Source: Actinosynnema pretiosum (GTDB lineage: Bacteria > Actinomycetota > Actinomycetes > Mycobacteriales > Pseudonocardiaceae). Taken from it: a DNA stretch of 64,000 bases. Location: NCBI RefSeq assembly GCF_024171695.1, contig NZ_JAMTCF010000011.1, forward strand, positions 109,498 through 173,497. Reading direction: 5' to 3'. Under the pieces are notes generated by a model. That model searched no databases. It worked only from the letters and a program-made list of their open reading frames with translations, and was not told the DNA's origin. This document shows positions 43,450 to 52,314 of this stretch, piece after piece. The position numbers and the translations under genes are program-made. How positions within the stretch are numbered: the first letter of the stretch is position 1; each line of letters opens with the position of its first letter.

Positions 43450-44014
43450 CCGGGGCCCCCACCGCCGCGTCGACCAGCGCCAGCAGGTCCGCCTTCAACC
43501 GCTCGCGCACCTCGTCCGGCAGCTGCGACCCCAGCGGCGGCGGCCCGCTGGCGCCGTCCGCCGCCGCGACGACCAGCACCCTGGTCGCCTGCGGCACGCC
43601 GTCCTCCTCCAGCTCGCGCTGCCAGCGCGCGTCGTCCTCCTCCGCCATCCGCACCGCCGCCGGAACCGTGCTGAGCTGCGCGAACAACCGGAACCGCTCG
43701 CGCGCGTCCGCGCCGTCGAACGGGGCCAGGCTCGCCCGCACGTAGGCGCGGGTCAGCCTGCCGGGGCCGCGCTCCTCGGGGTCCACCTCGCGCTCGACCA
43801 GCTCCCGCCACCCGTCCACCTCCTGCTGGACCAGCGCCCGGTGCAGCGCCTCCTTGCTCGGGAAGTGGTAGATCAGGCCGCCCTTGGACACGCCCGCGCG
43901 CTGGGCGATCGCGTCCAGGCTGGTCCTGATGCCGTCGCGGCAGATCTCCCGCGCCGCCGCGTCCAGCACCAGGCGGCGGGTGTCCTCGGGGGACCGTCCG
44001 GTCGTGCGACCCAT
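43436..44014 (-). CDS. TetR-family regulator of the divergent DHA2 pump
   Basis: 192-residue repressor. HTH: LVLDAAAREICRDGIRTSLDAIAQRAGVSKGGLIYHFPSKEALHRAL, in three helices. The C-terminal part (RFRLFAQLSTVPAAVRMAEED) is a typical ligand domain. The start ATG lies 79 bp from the divergent transporter start, and the gap contains an almost perfect palindrome overlapping the transporter promoter. Divergent repressor/pump pairs of this kind are well known (QacR, TetR). Confidence 0.9.
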   Translation of the reverse strand: MGRTTGRSPEDTRRLVLDAAAREICRDGIRTSLDAIAQRAGVSKGGLIYHFPSKEALHRALVQQEVDGWRELVEREVDPEERGPGRLTRAYVRASLAPFDGADARERFRLFAQLSTVPAAVRMAEEDDARWQRELEEDGVPQATRVLVVAAADGASGPPPLGSQLPDEVRERLKADLLALVDAAVGAPVRTG

Positions 44015-44056
44015 GTCTCACCTCTGCCTCGGGAGTCGTGGCGCCAGTCTCCTCCA

Positions 44057-44089
44057 TTGAAAACTACACCGTCTGGTCGGTACAGTTTT
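44057..44089 (+). promoter_or_regulatory. operator and promoter of the DHA2 pump
   Basis: AAAACTACACCG-N6-CGGTACAGTTTT (44060-44089) is an inverted repeat with 10 of 12 bases paired. TTGAAA (44057) and TACAGT (44081) overlap it with an 18-bp spacer, and the -10 box ends seven bases before GTG 44094. The repressor would block the promoter directly. Confidence 0.8.
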
Positions 44090-44093
44090 TGGC

Positions 44094-45608
44094 GTGCCCA
44101 CGTCCGAGATCACCCACTCCCCGCTCACGGCCCGCCGCCGCTGGGCCGCGCTGGCCGTGCTGGCGCTGGCCGTCCTCGTCATGGCCGTCGACGGCACCGT
44201 CCTCTACCTGGCCGTGCCCTCCCTGACCGCCGACCTCGCCCCCAGCGCCACCCAGATCCTGTGGATCGGCGACGTCTACTCGCTCGCGCTCGCCGGGCTG
44301 CTGCTGGTCATGGGCAACCTCGCCGACCGCGTCGGGCGCAAGAGGCTGCTGCTCACCGGCGCCACCGCGTTCGGCCTCGCCTCGCTGCTCGCGGCGTTCG
44401 CGGGCAGCCCGGAGGCGCTGATCGGCGCGCGGCTGCTGCTGGGCGTCGCGGGCGCCACGCTGATGCCGTCGACGCTCTCGATCATCCGCAACGTCTTCAC
44501 CGACCCCGCCGAGCGCACCCGCGCCATCGCGATCTGGTCGGCCGCCGCCGGTGGTGGCGCCGCGCTCGGACCGCTGGTCGGCGGCGTCCTGCTGGAGCAC
44601 TTCCGGTGGGGCTCGGTCTTCCTGATCAACGTCCCGATCATGGCCGCGCTGGTGGTCGCGGGCGCGTTCCTGCTGCCCGAGTCGCGCGACCCCGCGCCCG
44701 GCCGGTTCGACCTGCTCTCCGCCGCGCTGTCGATGGCCGCGATCGTGCCGCTGGTCTACGCGGTCAAGCACACCGTCAGCACCGGCCTCGACGACAGCGG
44801 CGTCCTCGCCCTGCTGCTCGGGCTGGTCGCCGGGATCGCGTTCGTGCGCAGGCAGCGCCGCCTGGACACCCCGCTGATCGACGTCGACCTGTTCCGCAGG
44901 CCCGCGTTCAGCGGCGCGGTGTTCGCCGCGTTCATCGCGATCTTCGCGCTCACCGGGCTGCTGTTCTTCTTCTCCCAGTACCTCCAGCTGGCGCGCGGCT
45001 ACAGCCCGCTGCAGGCCGGGCTCGCCGAGCTGCCCGCGACGCTCGCCTCCATCGCCGTGATCGCCCTCGTCGGCCGGGCGCTGGCCGGGCTCGGCGCCGG
45101 TCGCACGATCGCGGGCGGGCTCGCGCTGGTCTCCCTCGGCCTTGCCGGGATCGCCGCCGCCGAGGGCGCGGAGAGCTACCTGTGGCTGGCGCTGGCGCTC
45201 GTGCCCGTCGGGTTCGGCGTCGGGCTGTCGCAGACGGTGACCACCGACGCCGTCGTCTCCGCCGTGCCGAGCCACAAGGCCGGGGCCGCGTCGGCGATCG
45301 CCGAGACCGCCTACGAGCTGGCCGTCGCGCTCGGCATCGCCGTGCTCGGGTCGCTGGTGTCGCTGGTGTACCGGTCGAACCTGGACCTGCCCGCCGACCT
45401 CCCGGCCGACCAGCGCGCCGCCGTCCAGGACTCCTTGGCCTCGGGCAGTTCGGCACTGGACGCGGACTCCCCGGTGCTGCACTCTGCACGAGAGGCGTTC
45501 ACGGGGGCCATGCAGACCACCTCGCTCGTCGCCGCCGCGGTGACCCTGGTGGCCGCGTTCGTGGCGTGGCGCACAATTCCGTCGGTGGCGGCGCGGTCTG
45601 CCGACTAG
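44094..45608 (+). CDS. DHA2-family MFS drug efflux transporter
   Basis: 504-residue, 14-helix transporter of the QacA/Stp type. Motif A is MGNLADRVGRKR near residue 75, and the aspartate in helix 1 typical of the group is in AVDGTVLYLAVPSL. Motif C is GGGAALGPLVGG. The GTG start has no ribosome site and lies directly after a -10 box, so the mRNA is probably leaderless. It is divergent from and probably repressed by the TetR gene. Likely substrates are cationic or lipophilic drugs. Confidence 0.94.
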   Translation: MPTSEITHSPLTARRRWAALAVLALAVLVMAVDGTVLYLAVPSLTADLAPSATQILWIGDVYSLALAGLLLVMGNLADRVGRKRLLLTGATAFGLASLLAAFAGSPEALIGARLLLGVAGATLMPSTLSIIRNVFTDPAERTRAIAIWSAAAGGGAALGPLVGGVLLEHFRWGSVFLINVPIMAALVVAGAFLLPESRDPAPGRFDLLSAALSMAAIVPLVYAVKHTVSTGLDDSGVLALLLGLVAGIAFVRRQRRLDTPLIDVDLFRRPAFSGAVFAAFIAIFALTGLLFFFSQYLQLARGYSPLQAGLAELPATLASIAVIALVGRALAGLGAGRTIAGGLALVSLGLAGIAAAEGAESYLWLALALVPVGFGVGLSQTVTTDAVVSAVPSHKAGAASAIAETAYELAVALGIAVLGSLVSLVYRSNLDLPADLPADQRAAVQDSLASGSSALDADSPVLHSAREAFTGAMQTTSLVAAAVTLVAAFVAWRTIPSVAARSAD

Positions 45609-45637
45609 CTCGTCGTCCGGCCCGTGGGGGGAAGTCC

Positions 45638-46348
45638 GTGCACCATCTGACGGCGGTGTTCGACGTCGTGCTGCGCAGCGCCTGGTTGCTGCCGGTGCTG
45701 GCGCTGCTCATCGCGCTCGACGCGCCGGTGCCGGTGCTGCCCAGCGAGACGCTGCTGGTGGCCGCCGCCTCCGGGGCGTTCCACGCGCACGACGCGTCCG
45801 CCGTCCTCGGGCTCGCGGTGACCGCCATGATCGGGTCGGTGCTGGGCGACTTCCTGGTGTACGGGCTGGGGCGCGGCTCGCACCGGTTGCTGCGCGTGCC
45901 CGAGGACGCCGGGCCGGGCGGCTGGGTGCGCCGGAACCTCACGAGCAGACCGGTGGTGGTGTGCGTGGGCGCGCGGCTGCTGCCCGGCGGGCGGTTGGTG
46001 AGCACGGCCGCGTGCGGGCGGGTCGGGCTGCCGGTGCGGCGGTTCCTGCCCGCGACGCTGGCCGCGTCGGCGGTGTGGAGCGCGTACATGCTCGCGTTCG
46101 GCGCCCTGCTCGGACCGCTGACCCACGGGCACCCGCTGCTGTCGCTGGCCGCCGGGCTGCTGCTGTCGGCGGTGACGGCGGGCGGGTTCGAGCTCGCCCG
46201 CAGGGTCTTCCCCCGCGCGCTGGCGTCCGGCGAGGCCGAGCCGCTCGCGGTCGGTGCGGCGGGGGCCGGTCCCGCAGCCCCGGTCGCCACCGCCCCGGTC
46301 GCCACCGCGCCCGTCCCGTCCGCCGCCGAACCGCCCCGCTCCAGCTGA
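45638..46348 (+). CDS. DedA/SNARE-associated-family membrane protein
   Basis: 236-residue member of the DedA superfamily, now linked to undecaprenyl phosphate or phospholipid flipping. The conserved N-terminal region reads PVPVLPSETLLVAAASGAF, followed by IGSVLGDFLVYGLGRG and the motif VGARLLPGGRLVSTAACGRVGLPVRRF, with the family's arginine and glycines. Five or six membrane helices. The GTG start has GGGGGGAAG upstream. The C-terminal 35 residues are Ala/Pro-rich, and the stop codon lies inside a 19-bp tandem repeat. Confidence 0.87.
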   Translation: MHHLTAVFDVVLRSAWLLPVLALLIALDAPVPVLPSETLLVAAASGAFHAHDASAVLGLAVTAMIGSVLGDFLVYGLGRGSHRLLRVPEDAGPGGWVRRNLTSRPVVVCVGARLLPGGRLVSTAACGRVGLPVRRFLPATLAASAVWSAYMLAFGALLGPLTHGHPLLSLAAGLLLSAVTAGGFELARRVFPRALASGEAEPLAVGAAGAGPAAPVATAPVATAPVPSAAEPPRSS

Positions 46349-46403
46349 ACCGCCCCGCTCCAGCTGAACCGCCCCGCTCCAGCTGAACCGCCCCGCTCCG
46401 GCC
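46328..46403. repeat. 19-bp tandem repeat spanning the DedA stop codon
   Basis: Four head-to-tail units of GAACCGCCCCGCTCCAGCT at 46328, 46347, 46366 and 46385; the first three are identical and the last has two changes. The first unit ends the coding sequence, and the second begins within its TGA. A fifth copy is cut after GAACCG. Confidence 0.9.
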
Positions 46404-46460
46404 GAACCGGCCACCCCGCCCGGCGGCTACCCTGGTCGGCGGATCGCAGGGGGTGACCGG

Positions 46461-49253
46461 GTGCGCGTCGTGGTGCTGGGGCCACTGCTGGTGACCGCCG
46501 ACGACGGCTCCGAGGTCGAGGTCAGGGGCGCCCGGCTGCGCGTGCTCCTCACCCGCCTCGCCGCCTCGCCCGGCCAGGTCGTCCCCACCGCCGAGCTGGT
46601 CGACGCGCTCTGGCCCGACGCCCCACCCGCTGACGCCCCGGCCTCGCTCCAGTCCCTCGTCTCCCGCCTGCGCAAGGCGCTCGGCCCGGTGGCGCTCTCC
46701 TCGCACCCCACCGGCTACCGCCTCGACGTGCCCACCGACACCGCCGACGTCCGGCGCCACCTCGCCGAGCACGACCACGCCTCCGCGCTCGCGCTCTGGC
46801 GCGGCCCGGCGTTCCCGGACCTCCCGCCCGCGCTCGCCGCCCACTGGGAGGACCTGCGCCTCACCGCAGCCGAGCGCCACCCCGCCCCCGACCCCGCCCT
46901 GCTGGCCGACCTCGTCGCCGAGCACCCCGCCCGCGAGGGGCTGCGCGCCCGGCTGGTCCGCGCCCTGCACGCCAGGGGCAGGCAGGCCGAGGCGCTCACC
47001 GCCTACGAGCGGGCCCGCCGCTGGCTCGCCGACGAGCTGGGCGCCGACCCCGGCCCCGACCTGCGCGCCGCGCACCTCGCCGCGCTGCGCCCCGCCCACC
47101 GGACCGCCCCGCCGGTCCCGCCAACCCCGCTGGTCGGCCGCGCGGACGACCTCACCCGGCTCGTCGACCTCACCGCCCGCGCCCGCCTGGTCACCATCAC
47201 CGGCTTCGGCGGCATGGGCAAGACCCGGCTCGCCCAGGCGGTCGCCGCCCGCGCCCCGCACCCGGTGCTGTGGGTGCCGCTGGAGTCCGCCTCCGACCCG
47301 GTCGCCGCGCTCCGGCACGCCGTGGCGCGGGGCGACACCACCGCCGCCGTCCTCGGCGAGCGCCCCACCACCGACCCGCTCGAGCTGCTGCGCGCCGCCA
47401 CCTGCCTGCTCGTGCTGGACAACTGCGAGCACCTGGTCGACGCCACCGCCGACCTGGTCACCCGGCTGCTCGCCGCCGCCCCCGACGTGCGCGTGCTGAC
47501 CACCAGCCGCGAGGCGCTGGGCGTGCCCGGCGAGGCGCTGCACCCGCTGGCCCCGCTGGACGAGGGCACCGCGATCGAGCTGTTCACCGCCCGCGCCACC
47601 GCCGCCAGCCCCGGCTTCACCGCCGACGACGACGCCCGCCGGGTCTGCCGCGCGCTCGACGGCATCCCGCTCGCCCTGGAGCTGGCCGCCGCCCGCCTGC
47701 GCTCCCTCACCACCGCCCAGCTCGCCGACCGCGTCGACCAGCGCCTGCGGCTGCTCGACCGGGGCGCCAGGACCGCCGCCGCCCGGCACCGCACGCTGCG
47801 CGCCGTCGTCGACTGGAGCTGGGAGCTGCTCGACGGGCCGGAGCGCGCGCTGCTGCGCGTCCTGGCCGCCTTCCCCGGCGGCGCGACCCTGGACGCGGTC
47901 GCCCAGGTGTCCGGAGTGGACGACTGGGTCGCGCTGGACCTGGTGTCCTCGCTGGTGGACAAGTCGCTGGTGGTCGCCGAGGGGGAGCGGTACCGGCTGC
48001 TGGAGACGGTCCGCGAGTACGCCTCCGCCACACCGGGACCGGACCACCGGCCCGCGCACGCCGCCTGCTTCCTCGCGCTCGCCGAGGCCGCCGAACCGCA
48101 CCTGCGCACCGCCGGTCAACTGCCCTGGCTGGCCAGGCTGGACGCGGAGAAGGCCAACCTGGACGCCGCGCTGTCCTGGTTCACGCGCGTCCAGGACGGC
48201 CCACGCGCACTGCGGCTGCTCGCCGCCCGCGCCTGGTGGTGGGCGATCGCGCGGGGCCTGCTCGCCGAGGCCCGCGCGTGGGCGGTCGCGGTGGAGGCGT
48301 TCGCGGTCGACCCGGTGAGCAGGCTGCTGGCGTCGGGCGCGATCTCCGCCGAGCTGCGGGAGCGCCCGAGCCCGCTGGTGATGTGCCTGGTCGGGGTGTC
48401 GGAGTGGTGGCACTCGGAGGGGGCGGACCGGCTCGGCGCGCGGATGCGCGAGGCCGACGACCCGTGGCTGCGCGGGATCGGCGTGCTGGTGCGCGGGCTG
48501 GCCGCCTACGAGCTGAGCGCGGGCCGCGCCGAGGAGGCCGAGCGGTGGTACCGGCGGGCGCTGCGCGAGCTGACCGAGGTCGGCGACCGGTGGGCGATCG
48601 CGCTCGCGGGCGTGTCGCTGTCGCAGCTGCTCGGCAACCGGGGCGCGCACGCGGAGGCGCTCGCGGTGCTGGAGCGGGCGCGGCGGGCGTCCGCGTCGTT
48701 CGGCGCGGTGGAGGACGTGCTGGTGCCGCTGGCCCCGCTGGTGCAGTTCGCCAGGTTGCACGTGCGCACCGGTGATCTCGTCGCCGCGCGGCGGGAGCTG
48801 GACCGGGCGCGGGCCGTGGCCGTCCGCCGCGCCGACCCGCTGGAGCTGGCCAGGGTCCACCTCGCGTCGGCCGAGCTGGCGCACGCGCGCGGTGAGCGTG
48901 ACGAGGCGGTCGAGCTGTTCCGCGCCGCGCTCGCGACCGCCCCGGCGGGCTGCCCGCCGCAGTTCCGCTCGACCATCCACAGTGGACTCGCCCGCGCGCT
49001 TCCGCTCGCGGAGGCGGGCGTGGAGCACGACCGCGCCCTCGCCGAGGCCCGCCGCTCCCCGGACGGACCTGCGATCGCGCTCGCCTGGGAGGCGAAAGCC
49101 CTGTGGCTGCGGGAGAGCGGCGACCGGGAGGGCGTGGCCGCCGCGCTGGACGAGGCCGAGCGGGCGCGCGGCGTGCTCGCCGTGGCCGATCCCGAGATCG
49201 CCGACCTCGTCCGCTGGGCCGGGCGCCGGTCCGTCAGCCCAGGACCCGCTTGA
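46461..49253 (+). CDS. SARP/AfsR-like regulator: BTAD + NB-ARC ATPase + TPR region
   Basis: 930-residue transcriptional regulator. Residues 1-95 form the OmpR-like DNA-binding domain (VEVRGARLRVLLTRLAA, VSRLRKALG). The BTAD helical domain runs to about 210 (EGLRARLVRALHARGRQAEALTAYERARRWLADELG). An NB-ARC/AAA ATPase follows (Walker A GFGGMGKTRLAQ near residue 252, Walker B LLVLDNCEHLVD, then VRVLTTSREALGVPGE). The last 350 residues are TPR-like. Such proteins switch on antibiotic or developmental genes. A GCAGGGGG ribosome site precedes the GTG. No biosynthetic cluster is next to it except a monooxygenase. Confidence 0.92.
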   Translation: MRVVVLGPLLVTADDGSEVEVRGARLRVLLTRLAASPGQVVPTAELVDALWPDAPPADAPASLQSLVSRLRKALGPVALSSHPTGYRLDVPTDTADVRRHLAEHDHASALALWRGPAFPDLPPALAAHWEDLRLTAAERHPAPDPALLADLVAEHPAREGLRARLVRALHARGRQAEALTAYERARRWLADELGADPGPDLRAAHLAALRPAHRTAPPVPPTPLVGRADDLTRLVDLTARARLVTITGFGGMGKTRLAQAVAARAPHPVLWVPLESASDPVAALRHAVARGDTTAAVLGERPTTDPLELLRAATCLLVLDNCEHLVDATADLVTRLLAAAPDVRVLTTSREALGVPGEALHPLAPLDEGTAIELFTARATAASPGFTADDDARRVCRALDGIPLALELAAARLRSLTTAQLADRVDQRLRLLDRGARTAAARHRTLRAVVDWSWELLDGPERALLRVLAAFPGGATLDAVAQVSGVDDWVALDLVSSLVDKSLVVAEGERYRLLETVREYASATPGPDHRPAHAACFLALAEAAEPHLRTAGQLPWLARLDAEKANLDAALSWFTRVQDGPRALRLLAARAWWWAIARGLLAEARAWAVAVEAFAVDPVSRLLASGAISAELRERPSPLVMCLVGVSEWWHSEGADRLGARMREADDPWLRGIGVLVRGLAAYELSAGRAEEAERWYRRALRELTEVGDRWAIALAGVSLSQLLGNRGAHAEALAVLERARRASASFGAVEDVLVPLAPLVQFARLHVRTGDLVAARRELDRARAVAVRRADPLELARVHLASAELAHARGERDEAVELFRAALATAPAGCPPQFRSTIHSGLARALPLAEAGVEHDRALAEARRSPDGPAIALAWEAKALWLRESGDREGVAAALDEAERARGVLAVADPEIADLVRWAGRRSVSPGPA

Positions 49254-50667
49254 GGTACCCGGCGACCACCTCCGGGTCGTGCGTCACCACGCCCACGTAC
49301 CCGTCCGGCCGCACCAGCACCAGCGCGCCCTCCGGCACCCCGTACCCGGCGGCGACGTGCCCGTCCGGGTCCTCGATCCGGTGCGCCCGGACCCCGGCGT
49401 GCTCGGGCGGCGCGACCCCGACGCCCAGCAGCGCGAAACCCGGTCCCCGCAGCAGGTCGAACACCCGCGCCGGGGTCCCGTCGGCCAGCGCGCACGGCGC
49501 GTCCGGAGCGCGGTCGCCGGGCTGGACGCCGGGCAGCCCGGACGGCTCGGCCAGCGGCCCCTCGCGGTAGCCCAGGCCCAGTTGCAGCAGCTCGTCGTCG
49601 CGCTTCTCGATCCTCATCTCGGCGGCCATCCTGTGGTGCGCCTTGGAGGTGACGCCCAGCAACCACGCCGCGATCGGCAGCCGCTCGGCCTCGTAGCTGT
49701 CCAGCAGCGCCTCCGCCGCGTCGGCGGGCAGCGCGCCGGAGAGCGCCCCGGCGAGCTTCCAGCCCAGGTTGTACGCGTCCTGCACGCCGGTGTTCATGCC
49801 CTGCGCGCCGGAGGGCGAGTGGACGTGCGCGGCGTCGCCCGCGAGGAGCACCCGGCCGACCCGGTAGCGGTCCGCCATCCGCACGTTCAACCGGAACAGC
49901 GACCGCCAGCGCACCTCCCGCAGCACCACGTCCGACCGCCCGGTCCTGGTCGCGATCAGCTCCCGCAGGTCCTCCTCGGTCGGCTCGGCCACCCGGTCAG
50001 GGGCGGCGTTCGCCTGGAGCTGGAACAGGTCCGTGCCGGGCAGCGGGCACAGCGCGATCATCGAACCGGGGTCGCTGCGCCACATGTGCCAGTGGTCGCG
50101 GTCGAGCCCGTCGAGCACGACGTCGGCGACGACGATCCGGTGGTCCTCCAGGGTCTCGCCCGCGAACCCGACGCCGAGCCGCTTGCGGATCGGGCTGCGC
50201 CCGCCGTCGCAGGCCACCGCGTAGGCGGCCGTGACCTCCCGCCCGCCGACGACCGCCGTGACGCCGTGCTCGTCCTGGGAGAGCGCGGTCACCTCGCTGG
50301 AGTACTCGACGTGCGGGACGAGCGAGCGCAGCGCGGACTCGGTGGCGAACTGCGGGATGACCAGCGTGCGGGCGTACGGGGTGCTCGGCGTGGGGTGGCG
50401 GCCCTCGTTGAGGTCGACCAGGCGCGCCCGGTCGCCGTCGTGCGCGAGCGCGGGCAGCGTCGTCGTGCCCGCCGCCAGCACCCGGTCCACGACGCCGAGG
50501 TCGTCCAGCACCTCCAGGGTGCGCGGCTGCACGCCCTTGGCGCGCGACCCGGCGAACGGCCCGTCCGCCCGGTCGACGATCCGGTGGGCGACGCCGCGCC
50601 GGGTGAGGTCGGCGGCGAGCGCGAGACCGGTGGGGCCCGCGCCGATGATCAGTACCTGGGTGTCCAT
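49234..50667 (-). CDS. FAD-dependent aromatic monooxygenase (PgaE/Rox type)
   Basis: 477-residue class A flavoprotein hydroxylase. FAD motif GAGPTGLALAADL lies at residues about 8-20, the DG motif is CDGGRSPIRK, and the GD motif is VLLAGDAAHVHSPSGAQGMN followed by GVQDAYNLGWKL. The C-terminal thioredoxin-like domain (about 385-477) is the arrangement of polyketide hydroxylases and rifampicin monooxygenase. ATG 50667 is chosen over a GTG three codons upstream. It is convergent with the SARP gene (20 bp overlap). It could tailor an aromatic polyketide or inactivate an antibiotic. Confidence 0.93.
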   Translation of the reverse strand: MDTQVLIIGAGPTGLALAADLTRRGVAHRIVDRADGPFAGSRAKGVQPRTLEVLDDLGVVDRVLAAGTTTLPALAHDGDRARLVDLNEGRHPTPSTPYARTLVIPQFATESALRSLVPHVEYSSEVTALSQDEHGVTAVVGGREVTAAYAVACDGGRSPIRKRLGVGFAGETLEDHRIVVADVVLDGLDRDHWHMWRSDPGSMIALCPLPGTDLFQLQANAAPDRVAEPTEEDLRELIATRTGRSDVVLREVRWRSLFRLNVRMADRYRVGRVLLAGDAAHVHSPSGAQGMNTGVQDAYNLGWKLAGALSGALPADAAEALLDSYEAERLPIAAWLLGVTSKAHHRMAAEMRIEKRDDELLQLGLGYREGPLAEPSGLPGVQPGDRAPDAPCALADGTPARVFDLLRGPGFALLGVGVAPPEHAGVRAHRIEDPDGHVAAGYGVPEGALVLVRPDGYVGVVTHDPEVVAGYLKRVLG

Positions 50668-50757
50668 GCGGACCACCGTGCGCGGGCCCGCTGCCAGGGC
50701 GCTGTCAGCGCGCTGCCACGGGGCGGGGGGCCGCTGTCACGGCGGGATCCGCGCAGG

Positions 50758-51126
50758 TCAGAGGGTCTGCGGTGCGGTTTCCGCCGCCACGATCGCCTCG
50801 TCCAGCAGCTCCCGCGACCGGGTCAGGTCCACGATCGCCCGGTCCAGCCGGGCCCGCTCCACCCGCAGCGACTCGACCAGCGCCGTCGACCCCGCAACGG
50901 CTGAGCCGTCCGCGTCGCTCATGCACGGCAGCAGCTCCGCGATCTTCGCGCTGCACAGCCCGGCCGCGTACAGCGCCTGGATGCGCCGGACCCGCTCCAC
51001 GGCGGGCTCCGGGTACTCCCGGTGCCCGCCGGACGTGCGGGTGGCGGTCAGCAGCCCCTGCTGCTCGTAGTAGCGCAGCGACCGCCCGCTCACCCCGGTC
51101 CGCCCCGCCAGCTCGCCGATCCGCAT
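50758..51126 (-). CDS. MerR-family regulator
   Basis: 122-residue regulator. The MerR winged HTH reads MRIGELAGRTGVSGRSLRYYEQQGLLTATRTSGGHREY in consecutive elements, followed by the long dimerisation helix. One cysteine (LPCMSDADG, near 85) could sense electrophiles or metal; the CxC of true metal sensors is absent. It is divergent from an ene-reductase gene with a perfect palindrome between, the usual layout for MerR regulators of detoxification enzymes. Confidence 0.9.
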   Translation of the reverse strand: MRIGELAGRTGVSGRSLRYYEQQGLLTATRTSGGHREYPEPAVERVRRIQALYAAGLCSAKIAELLPCMSDADGSAVAGSTALVESLRVERARLDRAIVDLTRSRELLDEAIVAAETAPQTL

Positions 51127-51155
51127 GGCGCACCTCACACGCTTCCGGCTTGAAA

Positions 51156-51171
51156 TTGACATTGATGTCAA
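51156..51171. promoter_or_regulatory. MerR-type operator between MerR and ene-reductase genes
   Basis: TTGACAT-TG-ATGTCAA is a perfect palindrome placed between TTGAAA (51150) and a TCTACC-like -10, so it sits in the spacer of the ene-reductase promoter, as MerR sites do. Confidence 0.8.
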
Positions 51172-51188
51172 ATTCTACCGTGGTCCCC

Positions 51189-52259
51189 ATGACGAACCTG
51201 TTCGAGCCGTTCGCGCTGGGCCCGCTCACCCTGCCGAACCGCCTGGTCATCGCCCCGATGACCCGCAACCGCGCCACCGAGGGCGGCGTGCCGACCGAGC
51301 TGGTGGCCGAGTACTACGCGCAGCGCGCCTCCGCCGGTCTGATCATCGCCGAGGCGGCCACGCCCAGCGCGGTCGGCCAGACCTACCCGAACATCACCGC
51401 ACTGCACACCGACGCCCACCAGGAGGGCTGGCGACGGGTGGTCCGGGCGGTCCACGGCCGGATGTTCCTGCAGCTCCAGCACGGCGGCCGGGTCGGCCAC
51501 CCGGACACCAGCGGGCGCACCCCGGTCGCGCCCTCGCCGGTCCCGCTGCCCGAGCCGGTCCACACGCCCACCGGCCGCCAGGCCGCCGTCACCCCGCGCG
51601 AGCTGACCGGGGACGAGGTCCGCGCCACGATCGCCGACTTCGCCCGCGCCGCCCGCCGCGCCGTGGACGCCGGGTTCGCCGGGGTCGAGGTGCACGGCGC
51701 GAACGGCTACCTGCTGCACCAGTTCCTGGCCGAGAACACCAACCACCGCACCGACTCCTACGGCGGCTCCCCGGAGAACCGGGCCCGCTTCGCCGCCGAG
51801 GTGGTGGCCGCCGTGGTCGCGGAGATCGGCGCGGACCGCACCGGACTGCGGATCTCGCCGGGCAACACCGTCAACGGCATCGCCGAGGGCGACCCGCTCG
51901 TGGTGTACCCGCCGCTGCTCGACGCGGTCGCCCACCACGGGCTCGCCTACCTGCACGTGGCGTTCGCCGACCCGGGGTCCCAGGCCTACAAGGAGATCCG
52001 GACCCGCTGGACCGGCACGCTCATCGCCAACCCCGTGCTGCCGGTGGACCGCGTTCCGGACGACGGCGGCCGGGCGGCGGCGGAGCGGCTGCTCGCGGCG
52101 GGCGCGGACCTGATCGCGCTGGGCCGCCCGTTCCTGGCCAACCCGGACCTGGTCGAGCGCCTGCGCGCGGGCGCCCCGGTCAACCAGGTGCGCGAGCGGT
52201 ACCTGATGTACGTCGGCGGCCCGACCGGGTACACCGACTACCCGACGCTCGCCGGATGA
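51189..52259 (+). CDS. old yellow enzyme-type alkene reductase
   Basis: 356-residue FMN-dependent ene-reductase that reduces activated C=C bonds of enals, quinones or nitro compounds with NAD(P)H. Characteristic segments: PLTLPNRLVIAPMTRNRA, GRMFLQLQHGGRVGHPD, FAGVEVHGANGYLLHQFL, NHRTDSYGGSPENRARF and the FMN-phosphate loop LLAAGADLIALGRPFLANPDL. The ATG start is directly downstream of the MerR-type promoter. A hairpin follows. It is probably induced by the MerR protein under electrophile stress. Confidence 0.94.
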   Translation: MTNLFEPFALGPLTLPNRLVIAPMTRNRATEGGVPTELVAEYYAQRASAGLIIAEAATPSAVGQTYPNITALHTDAHQEGWRRVVRAVHGRMFLQLQHGGRVGHPDTSGRTPVAPSPVPLPEPVHTPTGRQAAVTPRELTGDEVRATIADFARAARRAVDAGFAGVEVHGANGYLLHQFLAENTNHRTDSYGGSPENRARFAAEVVAAVVAEIGADRTGLRISPGNTVNGIAEGDPLVVYPPLLDAVAHHGLAYLHVAFADPGSQAYKEIRTRWTGTLIANPVLPVDRVPDDGGRAAAERLLAAGADLIALGRPFLANPDLVERLRAGAPVNQVRERYLMYVGGPTGYTDYPTLAG

Positions 52260-52265
52260 CGCGAA

Positions 52266-52299
52266 GAGGGCCGGTCTCCCGACGGGGAAACCGGCCCTC
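52266..52299. terminator. hairpin between ene-reductase and sulfur transporter genes
   Basis: GAGGGCCGGT and ACCGGCCCTC form a 10-bp stem with an interior CCC/GGG pair. It lies between two convergent genes and should serve both. Confidence 0.75.
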
Positions 52300-52314
52300 C
52301 GCAAGCGAAAACCC

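Noticed and set aside
46461-50667. Antibiotic biosynthetic cluster around the SARP regulator and aromatic monooxygenase
   Set aside because: No synthase, ketoreductase or cyclase genes accompany them; the two genes are convergent and may be unrelated.
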